In this document: positions 54,868-64,000 of the stretch, in pieces
Numbering within the stretch: the first letter of the stretch is position 1
How the letters are laid out: the number at the start of each line of letters is the position of its first letter
Assembly: GCA_015064445.1 (NCBI GenBank)
Contig: SVSE01000003.1
Span: forward strand, 1-64,000
Direction: 5' to 3'
Source of the DNA: Oscillospiraceae bacterium
GTDB lineage: Bacteria > Bacillota > Clostridia > Oscillospirales > CAG-272
DNA: 64,000 bases
Translations under genes and position numbers: made by a program
Notes under the pieces: generated by a model
Database searches by the model: none
The model's input: the letters and a program-made list of their open reading frames with translations, nothing else
What the model was told of the DNA's origin: nothing

Positions 54868-57177
54868 ATGTCTTTTTTAAAGAAATTAAACAACACGCAT
54901 AAAAAGGCGCTTATTCTCTACTGCGTTCTCATGGCTTATACAATTATCGTAGAAAACTTGTATTCCTTGATAGAACGCTCAAAAATAAGCGTTTGGCTTG
55001 GCGTGCTTGCGATATTTATTGGATGCTCATTTTTGGTTCTTTACGGTGCTATTCAGCATTTGATACCAAAAAAAGGATTGAGCTATTTCAAGGCAGGCAC
55101 GATTGCATCCGCCGGAATTGCGCTTGCAATTGGAGCAAACAATCTTTATTGCTTAGTCAATGTCCTTTGGATTATCAATGTAGAGTCAATTATCAGAATT
55201 TTACTATTTTCGATTGTATTTTCCACAATTAGCACTTATGTGATTTTTGAAAAGGAGCTCGTTTCGGAGTTTATTCACAGAAATAGATGGCTTATAGCGC
55301 TATCGATTTTCATCCTTTTCGTTTTGTTGAAGCTAAGCTTCACAAATACAGGGTGCTTCCATTATAATGTTCAGCCAGGCTCTCAAACAAGCTTTACCTT
55401 GCCGATTTTTGGAGAGCTTCGCGACATACGAAGCGACGAATGGCTAGTTGATATGCCAAGGCGTGCAAGCGCAGAATACAGTGGCTACGGACTTATAAAC
55501 GACATTGTAAGAGGAACAGGAAACTTCAACATTTCCTCATCATATCTCTATCTTAGCTATTCCGCACTTAGCAATCCGTTTAACCTTGGTTACTATTTGT
55601 TTGGAACAGTCTATGGAACTGCCTTTTACTGGTCTGGTCTATTCATAATGAGCGTCATTATGGCATACGAATTTTCACTTGTTATAACAGACGGAAGCAG
55701 AAGACTTTCCGTTCTCGGAATAGGAATTCTTGGTCTCTCTGCATTTTCACTTTGGTGGAGCATAAACATTCATATTCTATGCCTACAAGCGATTATAGTA
55801 TGCTCATATCACTTCTTGAAAAAGGAAAAGCTATGGCAAAAGGCGCTTCTTGCGCTTGGTGTTGCTCTTTCGGGCGCTTGCTTCATTTGCAATCTATATC
55901 CTGCTTGGCAGGTGCCTATGGCATATCTTATGATTGCGATATTTGCTTGGCTTGTCATTAACAATTTCAACAAGGTAAAGAGCATGCGTTGGAGGGAATG
56001 GACAATTGTCAGTGTCGCATTCGTTTTCCTCGCCTCTATTGTTCTTGCATATCTTAATGATACAAGGGCATACAGCGAGGCGGTTATGCAAACCGTTTAT
56101 CCAGGCACAAGATTTGATGCTGGTGGAAACACCTTCTACAAGGGCTCGTGGTACATTCAATCGCTTTTATATCCGTTTAAAAACACAGGAAACAATAGTG
56201 AGGCAGGAGTATTCTTCAACCTGTTCCCGCTTCCTATGATTCTTGCTACAATAATGGTTATTAAGCAAGCTATTACAAAAATAGTGAAAAAGCAAGGAAA
56301 AATCGACTTCCTTATGCTTTTACTGTTAATTCCAACTGCTTTTATTACACTTTATTGCACAAGAGGCTTCCCTGCTTGGCTTGCAAGGATATCTCTTATG
56401 GGCTACTCAATTCCGATAAGAGCTGTTGATATTCTTGGACTTGCAAATGCATATTTGCTCATCAGACTTCTCTCCTACAAGGACGAGGATAAGCTCTCGA
56501 TTCCTGTTTGGGGTGGAATTTGCGCTGGTGTTTTGCTTCTCCTTTATAACATCAGAACAACACAGACCTACTATCCGTCCTTTATGACATATACATATTT
56601 AGCTACAATAAGCATAATTGTAGTTGCACTTGTCGTTGTTCTTTTATGTAAGACTCCTGAAAAGGTTAGAAATGCCATTATCGCAGTTACTACCGTTTTG
56701 GTAATTATATGTGGCGTGCTTGTTCTTCCTGTATCTCGAGGACTTGATGCCCTGCTTGAAAAGCCGGCATCTCATGCAGTTCAACAAATTGTAGAGGAGG
56801 ATCCAGATGCTAAGTGGATTGGCTACGATACTATAATCTTTCCACAATTCCTTATTGCAAACGGCGCTCCAGCAATCAACTCTATAAATTATATTCCTAA
56901 TATGGAGCTTTGGCAAAAATTAGATCCAACCGGACAATATAACGATGTTTATAACAGATATTGCCATGTTTGCTGTGTCTTCACGACAGAGCCTACAAGC
57001 TTCACTCTTGCCCAACCAGATCTTATAATTTTGCGCCTCAACTATGAGGATATAAAGAAAACCGATGTAAAGTATGTATTTTCTCCGTATCCGATAGCAG
57101 AAAGCTCAGAATCTCTTGATTTTGCGCTTAGATACAACGAAGAAAATGTATTTATTTACGAGATAATTTACAATTAA
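54868..57177 (+). CDS. Large polytopic membrane protein, probable GT-C type
   Basis: 769 residues with about 13 membrane helices and a C-terminal domain of about 130 residues (from about 630) outside the last helix. The first large loop (VQPGSQTSFTLPIFGELRDIRSDEW near 165-190) carries acidic residues, as in lipid-phosphate-sugar-dependent transferases. It resembles YfhO/DUF7657-like proteins of surface polysaccharide loci. It starts three bases after the preceding stop with GAGG just inside it. Exact donor and acceptor unknown. Confidence 0.65.
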   Translation: MSFLKKLNNTHKKALILYCVLMAYTIIVENLYSLIERSKISVWLGVLAIFIGCSFLVLYGAIQHLIPKKGLSYFKAGTIASAGIALAIGANNLYCLVNVLWIINVESIIRILLFSIVFSTISTYVIFEKELVSEFIHRNRWLIALSIFILFVLLKLSFTNTGCFHYNVQPGSQTSFTLPIFGELRDIRSDEWLVDMPRRASAEYSGYGLINDIVRGTGNFNISSSYLYLSYSALSNPFNLGYYLFGTVYGTAFYWSGLFIMSVIMAYEFSLVITDGSRRLSVLGIGILGLSAFSLWWSINIHILCLQAIIVCSYHFLKKEKLWQKALLALGVALSGACFICNLYPAWQVPMAYLMIAIFAWLVINNFNKVKSMRWREWTIVSVAFVFLASIVLAYLNDTRAYSEAVMQTVYPGTRFDAGGNTFYKGSWYIQSLLYPFKNTGNNSEAGVFFNLFPLPMILATIMVIKQAITKIVKKQGKIDFLMLLLLIPTAFITLYCTRGFPAWLARISLMGYSIPIRAVDILGLANAYLLIRLLSYKDEDKLSIPVWGGICAGVLLLLYNIRTTQTYYPSFMTYTYLATISIIVVALVVVLLCKTPEKVRNAIIAVTTVLVIICGVLVLPVSRGLDALLEKPASHAVQQIVEEDPDAKWIGYDTIIFPQFLIANGAPAINSINYIPNMELWQKLDPTGQYNDVYNRYCHVCCVFTTEPTSFTLAQPDLIILRLNYEDIKKTDVKYVFSPYPIAESSESLDFALRYNEENVFIYEIIYN

Positions 57178-57201
57178 GCTTTTACTTATGGGGGTAATGC
57201 C

Positions 57202-59394
57202 TTGTTTATTAAAAAACACCGAACTCTGTTTGGAATTTTCGTTTCATTTATCTTAATATTTTTAATCTGCTCGATTGTTTCCTATCGCTCAGAGGGTAGC
57301 TGTGAAAAGGTCAAAACAATGACTGCACAGGAATTCATTGCAAATGACCATTATGGCTACGAAATAAGAGAGGACGAGGATAGCGGAAATCTTATATTCA
57401 AGTCTGTTGGCTCTGACTCGTGGCACGCCATTGGCTTTGGCGGAGAGCGATTCGCCTCGGACTGGATATTTATCAGCTTCAACGAGCCTACACACAACGA
57501 CATAGATGTTGTCGTTTATTATTCCAAGGACGGAGAGCCATACAATCCACAAAATGTTTATGCGCATGTAGATCAGCGCTCTACTAATGGCCTTTTGATA
57601 ATAGTAAATGTTCAAAACTTGGATTGTATGTCGTTAAGACTTGATATCAAATCCTCAGAGGAGTTTTCAATCAAGGAGGTTTCATTCTTTGATGTAGAAT
57701 ACCTTAGCGCTCCTCAATACAAGCTCAATGTGGCGATTCTTATAATCTTAATTTTGCTTCTTGCTCTTCTCATAATCTTCGAGAAGAAAATCGGTTATTT
57801 TAATTGGCTTTACAAGCTCTGCTTGGCTGACTGGGATTACTTCAAGGAGCTTTATGGAGCGAAACGATTTGCATCGCTTTCGCTTCATGCTCTTATGCGA
57901 ATAGTCAACGTCGTGTTCCTGTTCTCCATATTTTCAATGTTCTGGACAAGCGGTGCTAACACTCAAAAGCTTCTTTGGATGTTTACAATATCCTGCATAA
58001 CTCTTGGTATAAATGTTGCAGAAAAGATTGTAACAGGAAGCTTTGCAACGCCTGAACGTATGTTCTTGATTGTAGCACTTATTATTGGTGTTATGCTCTC
58101 GCTCTGCTTACCGCTTACAACGCTTAATGTTCCAGACGAGGAAATACATTACGAAAACTGCTTAAAGCTCAAAACCGCCCTCTTCGGTGGAGATATGTCC
58201 TTTACCGATATGAGAATGATTTGGAGACATCTTACCAACGGAGAATTTGTAAGAGATCCTATGGCATTCACCGAAAGCCTTTCGACAACGGACGCACTCA
58301 AGTTTGAGTATGACAACGGTGGATTTAGCAACCTCTACAATATGATAGGCTATCTTCCTGCTGCAATCGTTATGGCATTCGGAGACCTCTTAAAGCTATC
58401 ATATACACAAACCTTCTTCTTTTGCAAGCTCGTTTGTATCATTGTTTATTCGTTTGTTGTAGCACTTGGAATAAAGAGACTAAAAAGTGGTGGATATTTA
58501 ATGTCCGCTATATGCCTTATGCCCTCAATGCTTATTCTCGCATCATCGCTTACATATGACTCGTGGGTAATGGCATTCTTGACCTTTGGTATAACTTATT
58601 TTATATCCGAGCTTCAACAGCCCGACAAGAAGCTGACCGTCCTTGATATGGTAATTATGCTTGGCGCAATACTTCTTGGCTGTGGCCCTAAAGCGGTTTA
58701 CTTTGTTCTTATTCTTCCTATGCTATTTATGCCAAAGAATAAGTTCAAGGACAAAAAGACGCACAGATATTACCTTATTGCCTGTGCTCTTACAATGCTC
58801 GTTATTCTGCTTTCGTTTGCTCTCCCATTCCTTATAAACACTGGTGGCGCGTCGGATTACAGAGGTGGAACTAATGTAAATTCTACTGAGCAATTAAAAT
58901 TTATTTTGAAAAATCCATTTGCTTATCTTAAAATAGTGTTCGAATTTATCTCATATTTCCTTTCCTTTGAAAATATGAGCAACAATATAACAACTCATAC
59001 ATATATCGGAACACCATATACGCTTTATGCAACAGTGCTTATATTCATTCTTATGTTTGTGGCATTTACCGACAAGAGCGAGCACGACTTGTTCCAATCT
59101 CGTCACCTAATAAGAAGCATGGGAGTAATCGGATGCATTGGTGCTACTATGCTCGTTGTAACTGCGCTCTATATTGCATTTACTCCTGTAGCTCATCCTA
59201 CAATAAACGGTGTTCAATACAGATATGTATTCCCTATTATGCCTCTGTTCTTCTATTGTATTTCTCCTTCAAGAGTGAAATCAAACATAGACAGACGCGT
59301 AACTCAGCTAATGGTTTATGGTGGCTTTGCACTTATAACCGTGCTCACTCTTTTAAACATTTACATTCCGCTACTAAAGGTAGCAATAAAATAA
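57202..59394 (+). CDS. DUF2142-type polytopic membrane protein
   Basis: 730 residues. An N-terminal helix, an extracytoplasmic domain of about 150 residues, then about 12 helices. The loop LNVPDEEIHYENCLKL after a helix near 295 and the late PTINGVQYRYVFPIMPLFFY fit DUF2142, a predicted GT-C glycosyltransferase family of cell-surface loci. TTG start at 57202 with GGGGG upstream; a nearby ATG at 57197 is out of frame. Probably transfers a lipid-phosphate sugar to the polymer. Confidence 0.78.
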   Translation: MFIKKHRTLFGIFVSFILIFLICSIVSYRSEGSCEKVKTMTAQEFIANDHYGYEIREDEDSGNLIFKSVGSDSWHAIGFGGERFASDWIFISFNEPTHNDIDVVVYYSKDGEPYNPQNVYAHVDQRSTNGLLIIVNVQNLDCMSLRLDIKSSEEFSIKEVSFFDVEYLSAPQYKLNVAILIILILLLALLIIFEKKIGYFNWLYKLCLADWDYFKELYGAKRFASLSLHALMRIVNVVFLFSIFSMFWTSGANTQKLLWMFTISCITLGINVAEKIVTGSFATPERMFLIVALIIGVMLSLCLPLTTLNVPDEEIHYENCLKLKTALFGGDMSFTDMRMIWRHLTNGEFVRDPMAFTESLSTTDALKFEYDNGGFSNLYNMIGYLPAAIVMAFGDLLKLSYTQTFFFCKLVCIIVYSFVVALGIKRLKSGGYLMSAICLMPSMLILASSLTYDSWVMAFLTFGITYFISELQQPDKKLTVLDMVIMLGAILLGCGPKAVYFVLILPMLFMPKNKFKDKKTHRYYLIACALTMLVILLSFALPFLINTGGASDYRGGTNVNSTEQLKFILKNPFAYLKIVFEFISYFLSFENMSNNITTHTYIGTPYTLYATVLIFILMFVAFTDKSEHDLFQSRHLIRSMGVIGCIGATMLVVTALYIAFTPVAHPTINGVQYRYVFPIMPLFFYCISPSRVKSNIDRRVTQLMVYGGFALITVLTLLNIYIPLLKVAIK

Positions 59395-59404
59395 CTTTTC
59401 GGAG

Positions 59405-60673
59405 GTGATTAAAATAAAGAATAGTAAGGTTGCCTACAATGTGCTATGGAATACTATTGGCTCACTGTTTTACCTTGTATGTCAATGGCTACTCAGTGTA
59501 ATTGTTGTTCATCTTTCAAACGACAGCTATGCTGATGCGGGCGTTTTATCGCTTGCAATGTCGATTTCTACCTTCTTTTCGGTAATCACCTTGTTTAATG
59601 TCAGAAATTATCAGGTTTCAGATGCACAAGGGCTCTACTCCTCATCGGAATATGTTTTCCATAGAATACTAACCTGTGGTGTATCTCTTGTGCTATGTGC
59701 CGTATTTGTTCTTATAAACAGCTACGACACGCTAACCTCGCTTAGCATTATTGCTTATATGCTTGTAAAGCTCGTTGAGGGCTTTGCAGATGTTCTGCAC
59801 GGTGTCGCGCAAAAGCAATGGCGCCTTGACATAGCAGGAAAGTCGTTTATAATTAGAGGAATCCTCTTAGTTGGCGCGTTTAGTGCATCAATGGCATTGT
59901 TTAAAAATCTTGCAATAGCTATTCTTTCAATGGCAATTGCGACGCTTATTCCATTGATTTTCTACGACCTTCTTGCGGTAAGACGAGTTGAGAGCATTAG
60001 TCTTAAGGCTAATTTCAAGGCATCCCTCTCTCTTACCAAGGTTTGTCTTCCTATGGTGGCGTATGGAGCGTGCATTAACGCAATCGTTCCCTTGGCAAGA
60101 TATTTTCTTGAGCTTCATCATGGAGAAAAGGTGCTTGGCTACTATGCATCGGTGTCTGCAATCTCCGTGCTTATTCAAGCCTTTGTAACCTTTGTTTTCA
60201 CTCCTCTTATAGGCATTTTCGAGGATGCACACTCAAAGGGAGATAAAAAGGCGATTGCTAAGCTTCTTTTGAAGCTGTTTGGACTGCTTGTTGGCATAAC
60301 CGCCCTTGCTATGCTTGCAGTTCTATTTCTTGGCGAGTTCGCCATGGTGCTGGTTTTTGGAGAGGAAATACGCGAATATGTATATCTTCTCTATCCGACG
60401 ATAATTGCAAGTGCGCTCACGGCTCTTGTTTGGCTTTTAGGAATGCTCCTTGTGGTCATGAGAGATTCAAGGACTCTGCTCATCGGTGCGCTTTGTGGCT
60501 TCATCGTTGGACTTTTAATTGCTATTTTCACAATTCGAGAATCAAAATACACAGGCACAAACGCCTCAATAATCCTCGGATTCGCGATAATATCTATAAT
60601 CTACATTATAAAATTTCTTATCTTCTTTTTTAAGAAGTCAGAGCAAAGGAGCAATACAAATGACGGAAATTAA
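59405..60673 (+). CDS. Wzx-like polysaccharide flippase (MOP superfamily)
   Basis: 422 residues with 12 or more membrane helices and the opening NVLWNTIGSLFYLVCQWLLSVIVV typical of Wzx/RfbX proteins, which move lipid-linked sugars across the membrane. No ATG is available. GTG at 59405 is in frame but lies inside the perfect site GGAGGTGA (59401-59408); the codon five bases after that site is ATA (59414), which would give the expected N-terminus (ATA then KNSKVAYNVLW). Start therefore uncertain. It overlaps the following gene by 14 bases. Confidence 0.85.
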   Translation: MIKIKNSKVAYNVLWNTIGSLFYLVCQWLLSVIVVHLSNDSYADAGVLSLAMSISTFFSVITLFNVRNYQVSDAQGLYSSSEYVFHRILTCGVSLVLCAVFVLINSYDTLTSLSIIAYMLVKLVEGFADVLHGVAQKQWRLDIAGKSFIIRGILLVGAFSASMALFKNLAIAILSMAIATLIPLIFYDLLAVRRVESISLKANFKASLSLTKVCLPMVAYGACINAIVPLARYFLELHHGEKVLGYYASVSAISVLIQAFVTFVFTPLIGIFEDAHSKGDKKAIAKLLLKLFGLLVGITALAMLAVLFLGEFAMVLVFGEEIREYVYLLYPTIIASALTALVWLLGMLLVVMRDSRTLLIGALCGFIVGLLIAIFTIRESKYTGTNASIILGFAIISIIYIIKFLIFFFKKSEQRSNTNDGN

Positions 60674-61460
60674 GAATCACACCTTCGTTTTGTGCGCCTA
60701 CAAGGAAAGTCAGTTTCTTGAGGAGTGCGTGCAATCCCTGCTTGCGCAGACTGTTAAAAGCAAGATTTTAATTTCAACCTCTACACCAAATGACCATATT
60801 AAGGGAATTGCAGAAAAATACAATCTTCCTTTATATATAAATGAGGGCGAGGCTGGAATCACAGGTGACTGGAACTTTGCAGTATCATGTGCTGATACAG
60901 AATACATAACAATTGCGCATCAGGACGATGTTTATGACCCACCCTATGCCGAACGACTTCTCGCTAAAATGGAAAAGGCGAAAAATCCTATCATCGCATT
61001 TAGCGAATATTTTGAGATAAGAAACGGCAAGCGCGTTTACAAAAATAAAATATTAAGAATCAAAAGATTTATGAACTTCCCGTTCAGATTCTCAAAAAGA
61101 AGCAGATTTATAAGAAGAAGAGTTCTATCTCTTGGCGACTCAATTTGTTGCCCTGCTGTAACCTTCTCATCCGAGGCATTAAAGGACTTCAAGTTTGACA
61201 AGCAATTTAAGTTCACCTGTGACTGGGACGCGTGGGAGCGCCTATCAAAGAAAAAGGGCTCGTTCCTATACATAAAGACGCCTCTTATGGGGCATCGCAT
61301 TCACGAGGAGTCCGAAACTACAAACCTTACTCAAAACGGAGTAAGGGCGACAGAAGAGCTAATTATGCTAAAGCGTTTTTGGCCCACACCTATTGCAAAA
61401 TTATTAGCAAAGCCTTATTCAAAGGGCGCAGACAGCAACGACTTATCAAAGGAGGGCTAA
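60660..61460 (+). CDS. Family 2 glycosyltransferase
   Basis: 266 residues, GT-A fold. FVLCAYKESQFLEECVQSLL opens the domain; STPNDHIKG, TIAHQDDVYDPPYAERL (the DXD-like site) and CDWDAWERLSKK follow. The basic segment between about 120 and 160 (RIKRFMNF, RSRFIRRR) probably lies on the membrane. AAAGGAG lies upstream. Sugar not decidable. Confidence 0.85.
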   Translation: MTEIKNHTFVLCAYKESQFLEECVQSLLAQTVKSKILISTSTPNDHIKGIAEKYNLPLYINEGEAGITGDWNFAVSCADTEYITIAHQDDVYDPPYAERLLAKMEKAKNPIIAFSEYFEIRNGKRVYKNKILRIKRFMNFPFRFSKRSRFIRRRVLSLGDSICCPAVTFSSEALKDFKFDKQFKFTCDWDAWERLSKKKGSFLYIKTPLMGHRIHEESETTNLTQNGVRATEELIMLKRFWPTPIAKLLAKPYSKGADSNDLSKEG

Positions 61461-61461
61461 A

Positions 61462-62193
61462 ATGAAAAGAGTTTTAATTATAATTCCCGCTTACAACGAG
61501 GAAGCAAATATCGAAAGAGTTGTTGAAAACCTTAAAGACAACTTTCCACAATATGATTATATTGTAGTAAACGATTGCTCAAGGGACTCAACCGAGCAAA
61601 TTTTGAAGGCGAAGGGATACAATTACATTTCCTTGCCTGCAAACCTGGGAATCGGTGGTGCTGTTCAAAGTGGTTATATTTATGCCACACAAAACAACTA
61701 TGATATTGCTATTCAAATTGATGGCGATGGTCAGCACGACCCGGCATACATAGAAAAGCTTATTGAGCCTATAATAAATGGAGAGGCTGATATGACAATC
61801 GGCTCTCGCTTTATCGAAAAGAAGGGCTTCCAAACCTCGTTTATGCGTCGCTTTGGAATAAAACTTATCAGAATGGTTATAAGGCTCTGTTGTGGAACTA
61901 AGGTAACTGATACAACAAGTGGATTTAGAGCAACCTCGAGGGAGCTTACCGCTATGTTTGCAAAGGATTACGCATTTGACTATCCAGAGCCAGAGGCTAT
62001 TGTTGCTGCATCTCTTAATGGCTTTAAGGTCAAGGATGTAGCTGTTGAAATGAAGGAAAGAGACGGTGGTGTGTCGTCAATCAACGCACTTCGCTCTATG
62101 TACTATATGATAAAGGTGCCTCTTGCCCTTATCTTCCTTCGTCTCGGCACAAGACGCAAAAAACTAAAAAAGGCTAAAAAGGAGGGAAAATAA
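61462..62193 (+). CDS. Polyprenyl-phosphate glycosyltransferase, DPM1/GacI-like
   Basis: 243 residues. LIIIPAYNEEANIERVV, VVNDCSRDST, GIGGAVQSGYIYA, QIDGDGQHDP and TIGSRFIEKKGF are motifs of GT2 enzymes that put a sugar on undecaprenyl or dolichyl phosphate. It lacks C-terminal helices of its own, fitting dependence on the next gene's membrane protein. In group A streptococci the GacI/GacJ pair has the same arrangement and makes GlcNAc-P-undecaprenol. AGGAGG lies upstream. Confidence 0.9.
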   Translation: MKRVLIIIPAYNEEANIERVVENLKDNFPQYDYIVVNDCSRDSTEQILKAKGYNYISLPANLGIGGAVQSGYIYATQNNYDIAIQIDGDGQHDPAYIEKLIEPIINGEADMTIGSRFIEKKGFQTSFMRRFGIKLIRMVIRLCCGTKVTDTTSGFRATSRELTAMFAKDYAFDYPEPEAIVAASLNGFKVKDVAVEMKERDGGVSSINALRSMYYMIKVPLALIFLRLGTRRKKLKKAKKEGK

Positions 62194-62194
62194 T

Positions 62195-62569
62195 ATGTCA
62201 CTACCACTTCAAATATTTTTAATTGTATGTGTTCTTGTATTTTTCCTTATGATACTTCGTTATCTTATAAAGAGAAAGCTCAATCTTAAATACACTCTTA
62301 TTTGGCTTGCAGCTGCGCTTGTAATGCTTGTCATTGCTATTTTCCCACAAATAATTAACTTCCTATGCTCACTTATAGGAATCCAAACACCGGCAAATGC
62401 AGTATTCTTCTTTGCAATAATCTTCTTGTTCTGCATTGTTATGATGTTAACTGCTATTGTTTCACACATGAACATAAGAGTATACAGAAACACACAAATG
62501 CAAGCTATTTTGGAAAAGCGCGTTCGCGAGCTTGAGAAAAAGCTTGAAGAATATGAAAGCAAGGAATAA
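62195..62569 (+). CDS. DUF2304 membrane protein, GacJ-like
   Basis: 124 residues with three helices (about 5-25, 33-52, 68-92) and a C-terminal amphipathic helix or coiled coil (LEKRVRELEKKLEEYE). DUF2304 proteins partner GacI-type transferases and raise their activity at the membrane. It starts one base after the transferase gene with AGGAGG upstream. Confidence 0.88.
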   Translation: MSLPLQIFLIVCVLVFFLMILRYLIKRKLNLKYTLIWLAAALVMLVIAIFPQIINFLCSLIGIQTPANAVFFFAIIFLFCIVMMLTAIVSHMNIRVYRNTQMQAILEKRVRELEKKLEEYESKE

Positions 62570-62571
62570 TT

Positions 62572-63495
62572 ATGGAATATATTCTTAAAACCAACGGTGT
62601 ATCTAAAAAATACAAGAACAGATGGGTGCTTCGCGATGTTAATATGAGCATTCAGCGTGGCGACATCTATGGCTTTGTTGGCGAGAATGGCTCGGGAAAA
62701 ACGACCATTATTCGTCTTATAACAGGGCTTATTTTCCCAAACGAGGGCTCATTTGAGCTTTTCGGAAAATCAAACACATCCCCCGACATTTTAGAGTCAA
62801 GGGCTAAGATTGGCGCAATTGTTGAGTCCCCCTCAATATATCTCAACATGAGTGCACGCGACAATCTTAAAATGCAATGCGACATTCTTGGAATCAATGA
62901 CGAGGAAAAGATAAAGAGCGCGCTTGCCGAGGTTGGACTTTACGACCTTTATAGCGACACAAGAAAGGCTGGCAACTTCTCTCTTGGTATGCGTCAGCGC
63001 CTTGGAATTGCTATGGCGCTTATCGGCGATGTTGAATTTCTCATTCTTGACGAGCCTATGAACGGTCTTGACCCTGCGGGAATTGTCGACATTCGTGAGC
63101 TTATTATCCGTCTCAATCGTGAAAAGGGAATCACCTTCCTTATCTCCTCGCACATTCTTACCGAGCTTTCTCTTGTAGCTACTCGCTACGGAATCATCTC
63201 GCATGGAAAAATCATCAAGGAAATCTCCTCAGATGAGCTTCGCAACGAATGCAGGCGCTCAGTTGTAATCGAGGCTGAGGACAGACGCGCGCTTCTCGTG
63301 CTTTTGGCAAAAACAATTCCTGTTGATGATATCGTTCCTGTGCCAAACGGTGCAAGAATTTACGGAGATATCGATTTAAACGACACTCTCTCGGCTGTTT
63401 TGGAGAGCGGAAATAAAATTTTAAGTGTAAACTGCTCCGAATCGAGCATCGAGGATTACTATCTAAGCGTAACAGGAGGTGCTCATCATGCTTAA
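62572..63495 (+). CDS. ABC transporter ATPase (bacitracin/lantibiotic-immunity type)
   Basis: 307 residues. GENGSGKTT (Walker A, near 39-47), NFSLGMRQRLGIAMAL (signature), FLILDEPMNGLDP and the SSHIL histidine are intact, with a C-terminal extension of about 90 residues typical of the BcrA/CcmA-like group. It pairs with the permease that follows. Role may be peptide-antibiotic resistance or another export task; not clearly part of the glycan pathway, though only three bases separate it from the preceding gene. Confidence 0.9.
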   Translation: MEYILKTNGVSKKYKNRWVLRDVNMSIQRGDIYGFVGENGSGKTTIIRLITGLIFPNEGSFELFGKSNTSPDILESRAKIGAIVESPSIYLNMSARDNLKMQCDILGINDEEKIKSALAEVGLYDLYSDTRKAGNFSLGMRQRLGIAMALIGDVEFLILDEPMNGLDPAGIVDIRELIIRLNREKGITFLISSHILTELSLVATRYGIISHGKIIKEISSDELRNECRRSVVIEAEDRRALLVLLAKTIPVDDIVPVPNGARIYGDIDLNDTLSAVLESGNKILSVNCSESSIEDYYLSVTGGAHHA

Positions 63496-64000
63496 TTTAT
63501 TAAAGGTAGATATTAAGCGCCAATTCATGGATAAGCTTTTCCTTGTATGCGCTATAATCGGTGGCGCACTTGCCATCTTCTCTCCTGTTCTTTACAAGCT
63601 TTTGTTCAGCGGACTTGGGGCAGATGAGTTTTTGGATAGCTTTGTTAGTGCAAAGGCTCAATTCTTTACCGCCTTCTCCCCTGCTAATAACTTTGGTCTT
63701 ATCGCACCTATCCTTGTATCTATTATTTTGTGCAAGGACTTCTCATACGGAACTATCAGAAACAAGATTACAAGTGGAAAGTCAAGAGTGTCAATCTTCC
63801 TTTCGATGTTCTTGTCAAGCACTCTTGTTATGAGCGTTCTTATGGTTGCACACGCGCTTATCACGCTCTTTGTTTCGCTTATCTTCTTTGATTATCAAAG
63901 CGAGCCATTTAAGGCAGCAGATATCGGCTACTTTATGCTCTCTCTGCTCTTTGAGCTTCTTGTTTATGTGTTCATAAGCGCCCTTATCTCATTCTTCTGC
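63488..64000 (+). CDS. ABC-2 permease, partial (cut by window end)
   Basis: Open from ATG 63488 to the last base (171 codons) without a stop. AGGAGGT lies seven bases upstream, and it overlaps the ATPase by eight bases. At least four helices are visible, starting MLNLLKVDIKRQFMDKLF, with FSYGTIRNKITSGKSR in a cytosolic loop, the usual opening of the bacitracin-type ABC-2 permeases. Confidence 0.88.
   Translation, partial: MLNLLKVDIKRQFMDKLFLVCAIIGGALAIFSPVLYKLLFSGLGADEFLDSFVSAKAQFFTAFSPANNFGLIAPILVSIILCKDFSYGTIRNKITSGKSRVSIFLSMFLSSTLVMSVLMVAHALITLFVSLIFFDYQSEPFKAADIGYFMLSLLFELLVYVFISALISFFC

Overview
The window looks like a chromosome segment of an AT-rich, low-GC, Gram-positive (monoderm) anaerobe, most likely an uncultured gut member of class Clostridia. 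Pointers are pyruvate phosphate dikinase, tandem M42 aminopeptidases, a probable Na+-type F-ATP synthase, a wall-polysaccharide ABC exporter without outer-membrane genes, TTGACA-17-TATAAT promoters and strong AGGAGG ribosome sites. The assignment rests on gene content and recalled family features, not on a search. No phage, CRISPR array, tRNA or complete insertion sequence was seen. The left edge carries what appears to be the promoter and leader of an rRNA operon running off the window.

Layout. (1) 1-980: rRNA-like leader on the minus strand and a divergent TepA/ClpP-like protease. (2) 981-17,745, all minus strand: ruvX, yqhQ, prmC, ddl, murD, three consecutive M42 peptidases, a two-domain lipoprotein, a cysteine desulfurase and the complete F0F1 ATP synthase operon (order atpI-like,B,E,F,H,A,G,D,C). 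(3) 17,894-32,017: small membrane protein, NCS2 purine permease, RNase P RNA, a lipoprotein, a giant acidic repeat protein with an uL15-like C-terminus (minus strand), glyA-fur, secG, rnr, ppdK. (4) 32,131-37,187: accessory genes: alpha-L-fucosidase-like enzyme, a methylglyoxal-synthase-like protein lacking catalytic residues, a CotH-kinase lipoprotein, and two lipoproteins sharing a signal-peptide cassette, one frameshifted. (5) 37,244-44,624, minus strand: a GH94 glycoside phosphorylase and a Gld-like ABC system (ATPase, permease, GldG-like and DUF4340 proteins). (6) 45,039 to the end, plus strand: a cell-surface polysaccharide locus (dTDP-rhamnose genes rfbA-D-B-C, ABC exporter, a methyltransferase-GT2-GT2 fusion, two large membrane proteins, a flippase, two further glycosyltransferases, a DUF2304 protein), followed by a second ABC transporter cut by the window end.

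How it fits together. The dTDP-rhamnose genes supply the activated sugar. The GT2 enzymes would build a rhamnose-containing glycan on a lipid carrier, and the ABC pair would export it. The GT2/DUF2304 pair resembles GacI/GacJ of streptococcal rhamnose polysaccharides and would make a polyprenyl-phosphate sugar, flipped by the Wzx-like protein and used outside the membrane by the large polytopic proteins. This is inference from gene content.

The least explained items are the uL15-tailed acidic protein with its almost identical in-gene 615-bp repeats, the methylglyoxal-synthase-like protein without catalytic residues, the two-carboxylate c subunit, the single-base frameshift in a lipoprotein signal peptide, and the recombination scar behind rfbB.
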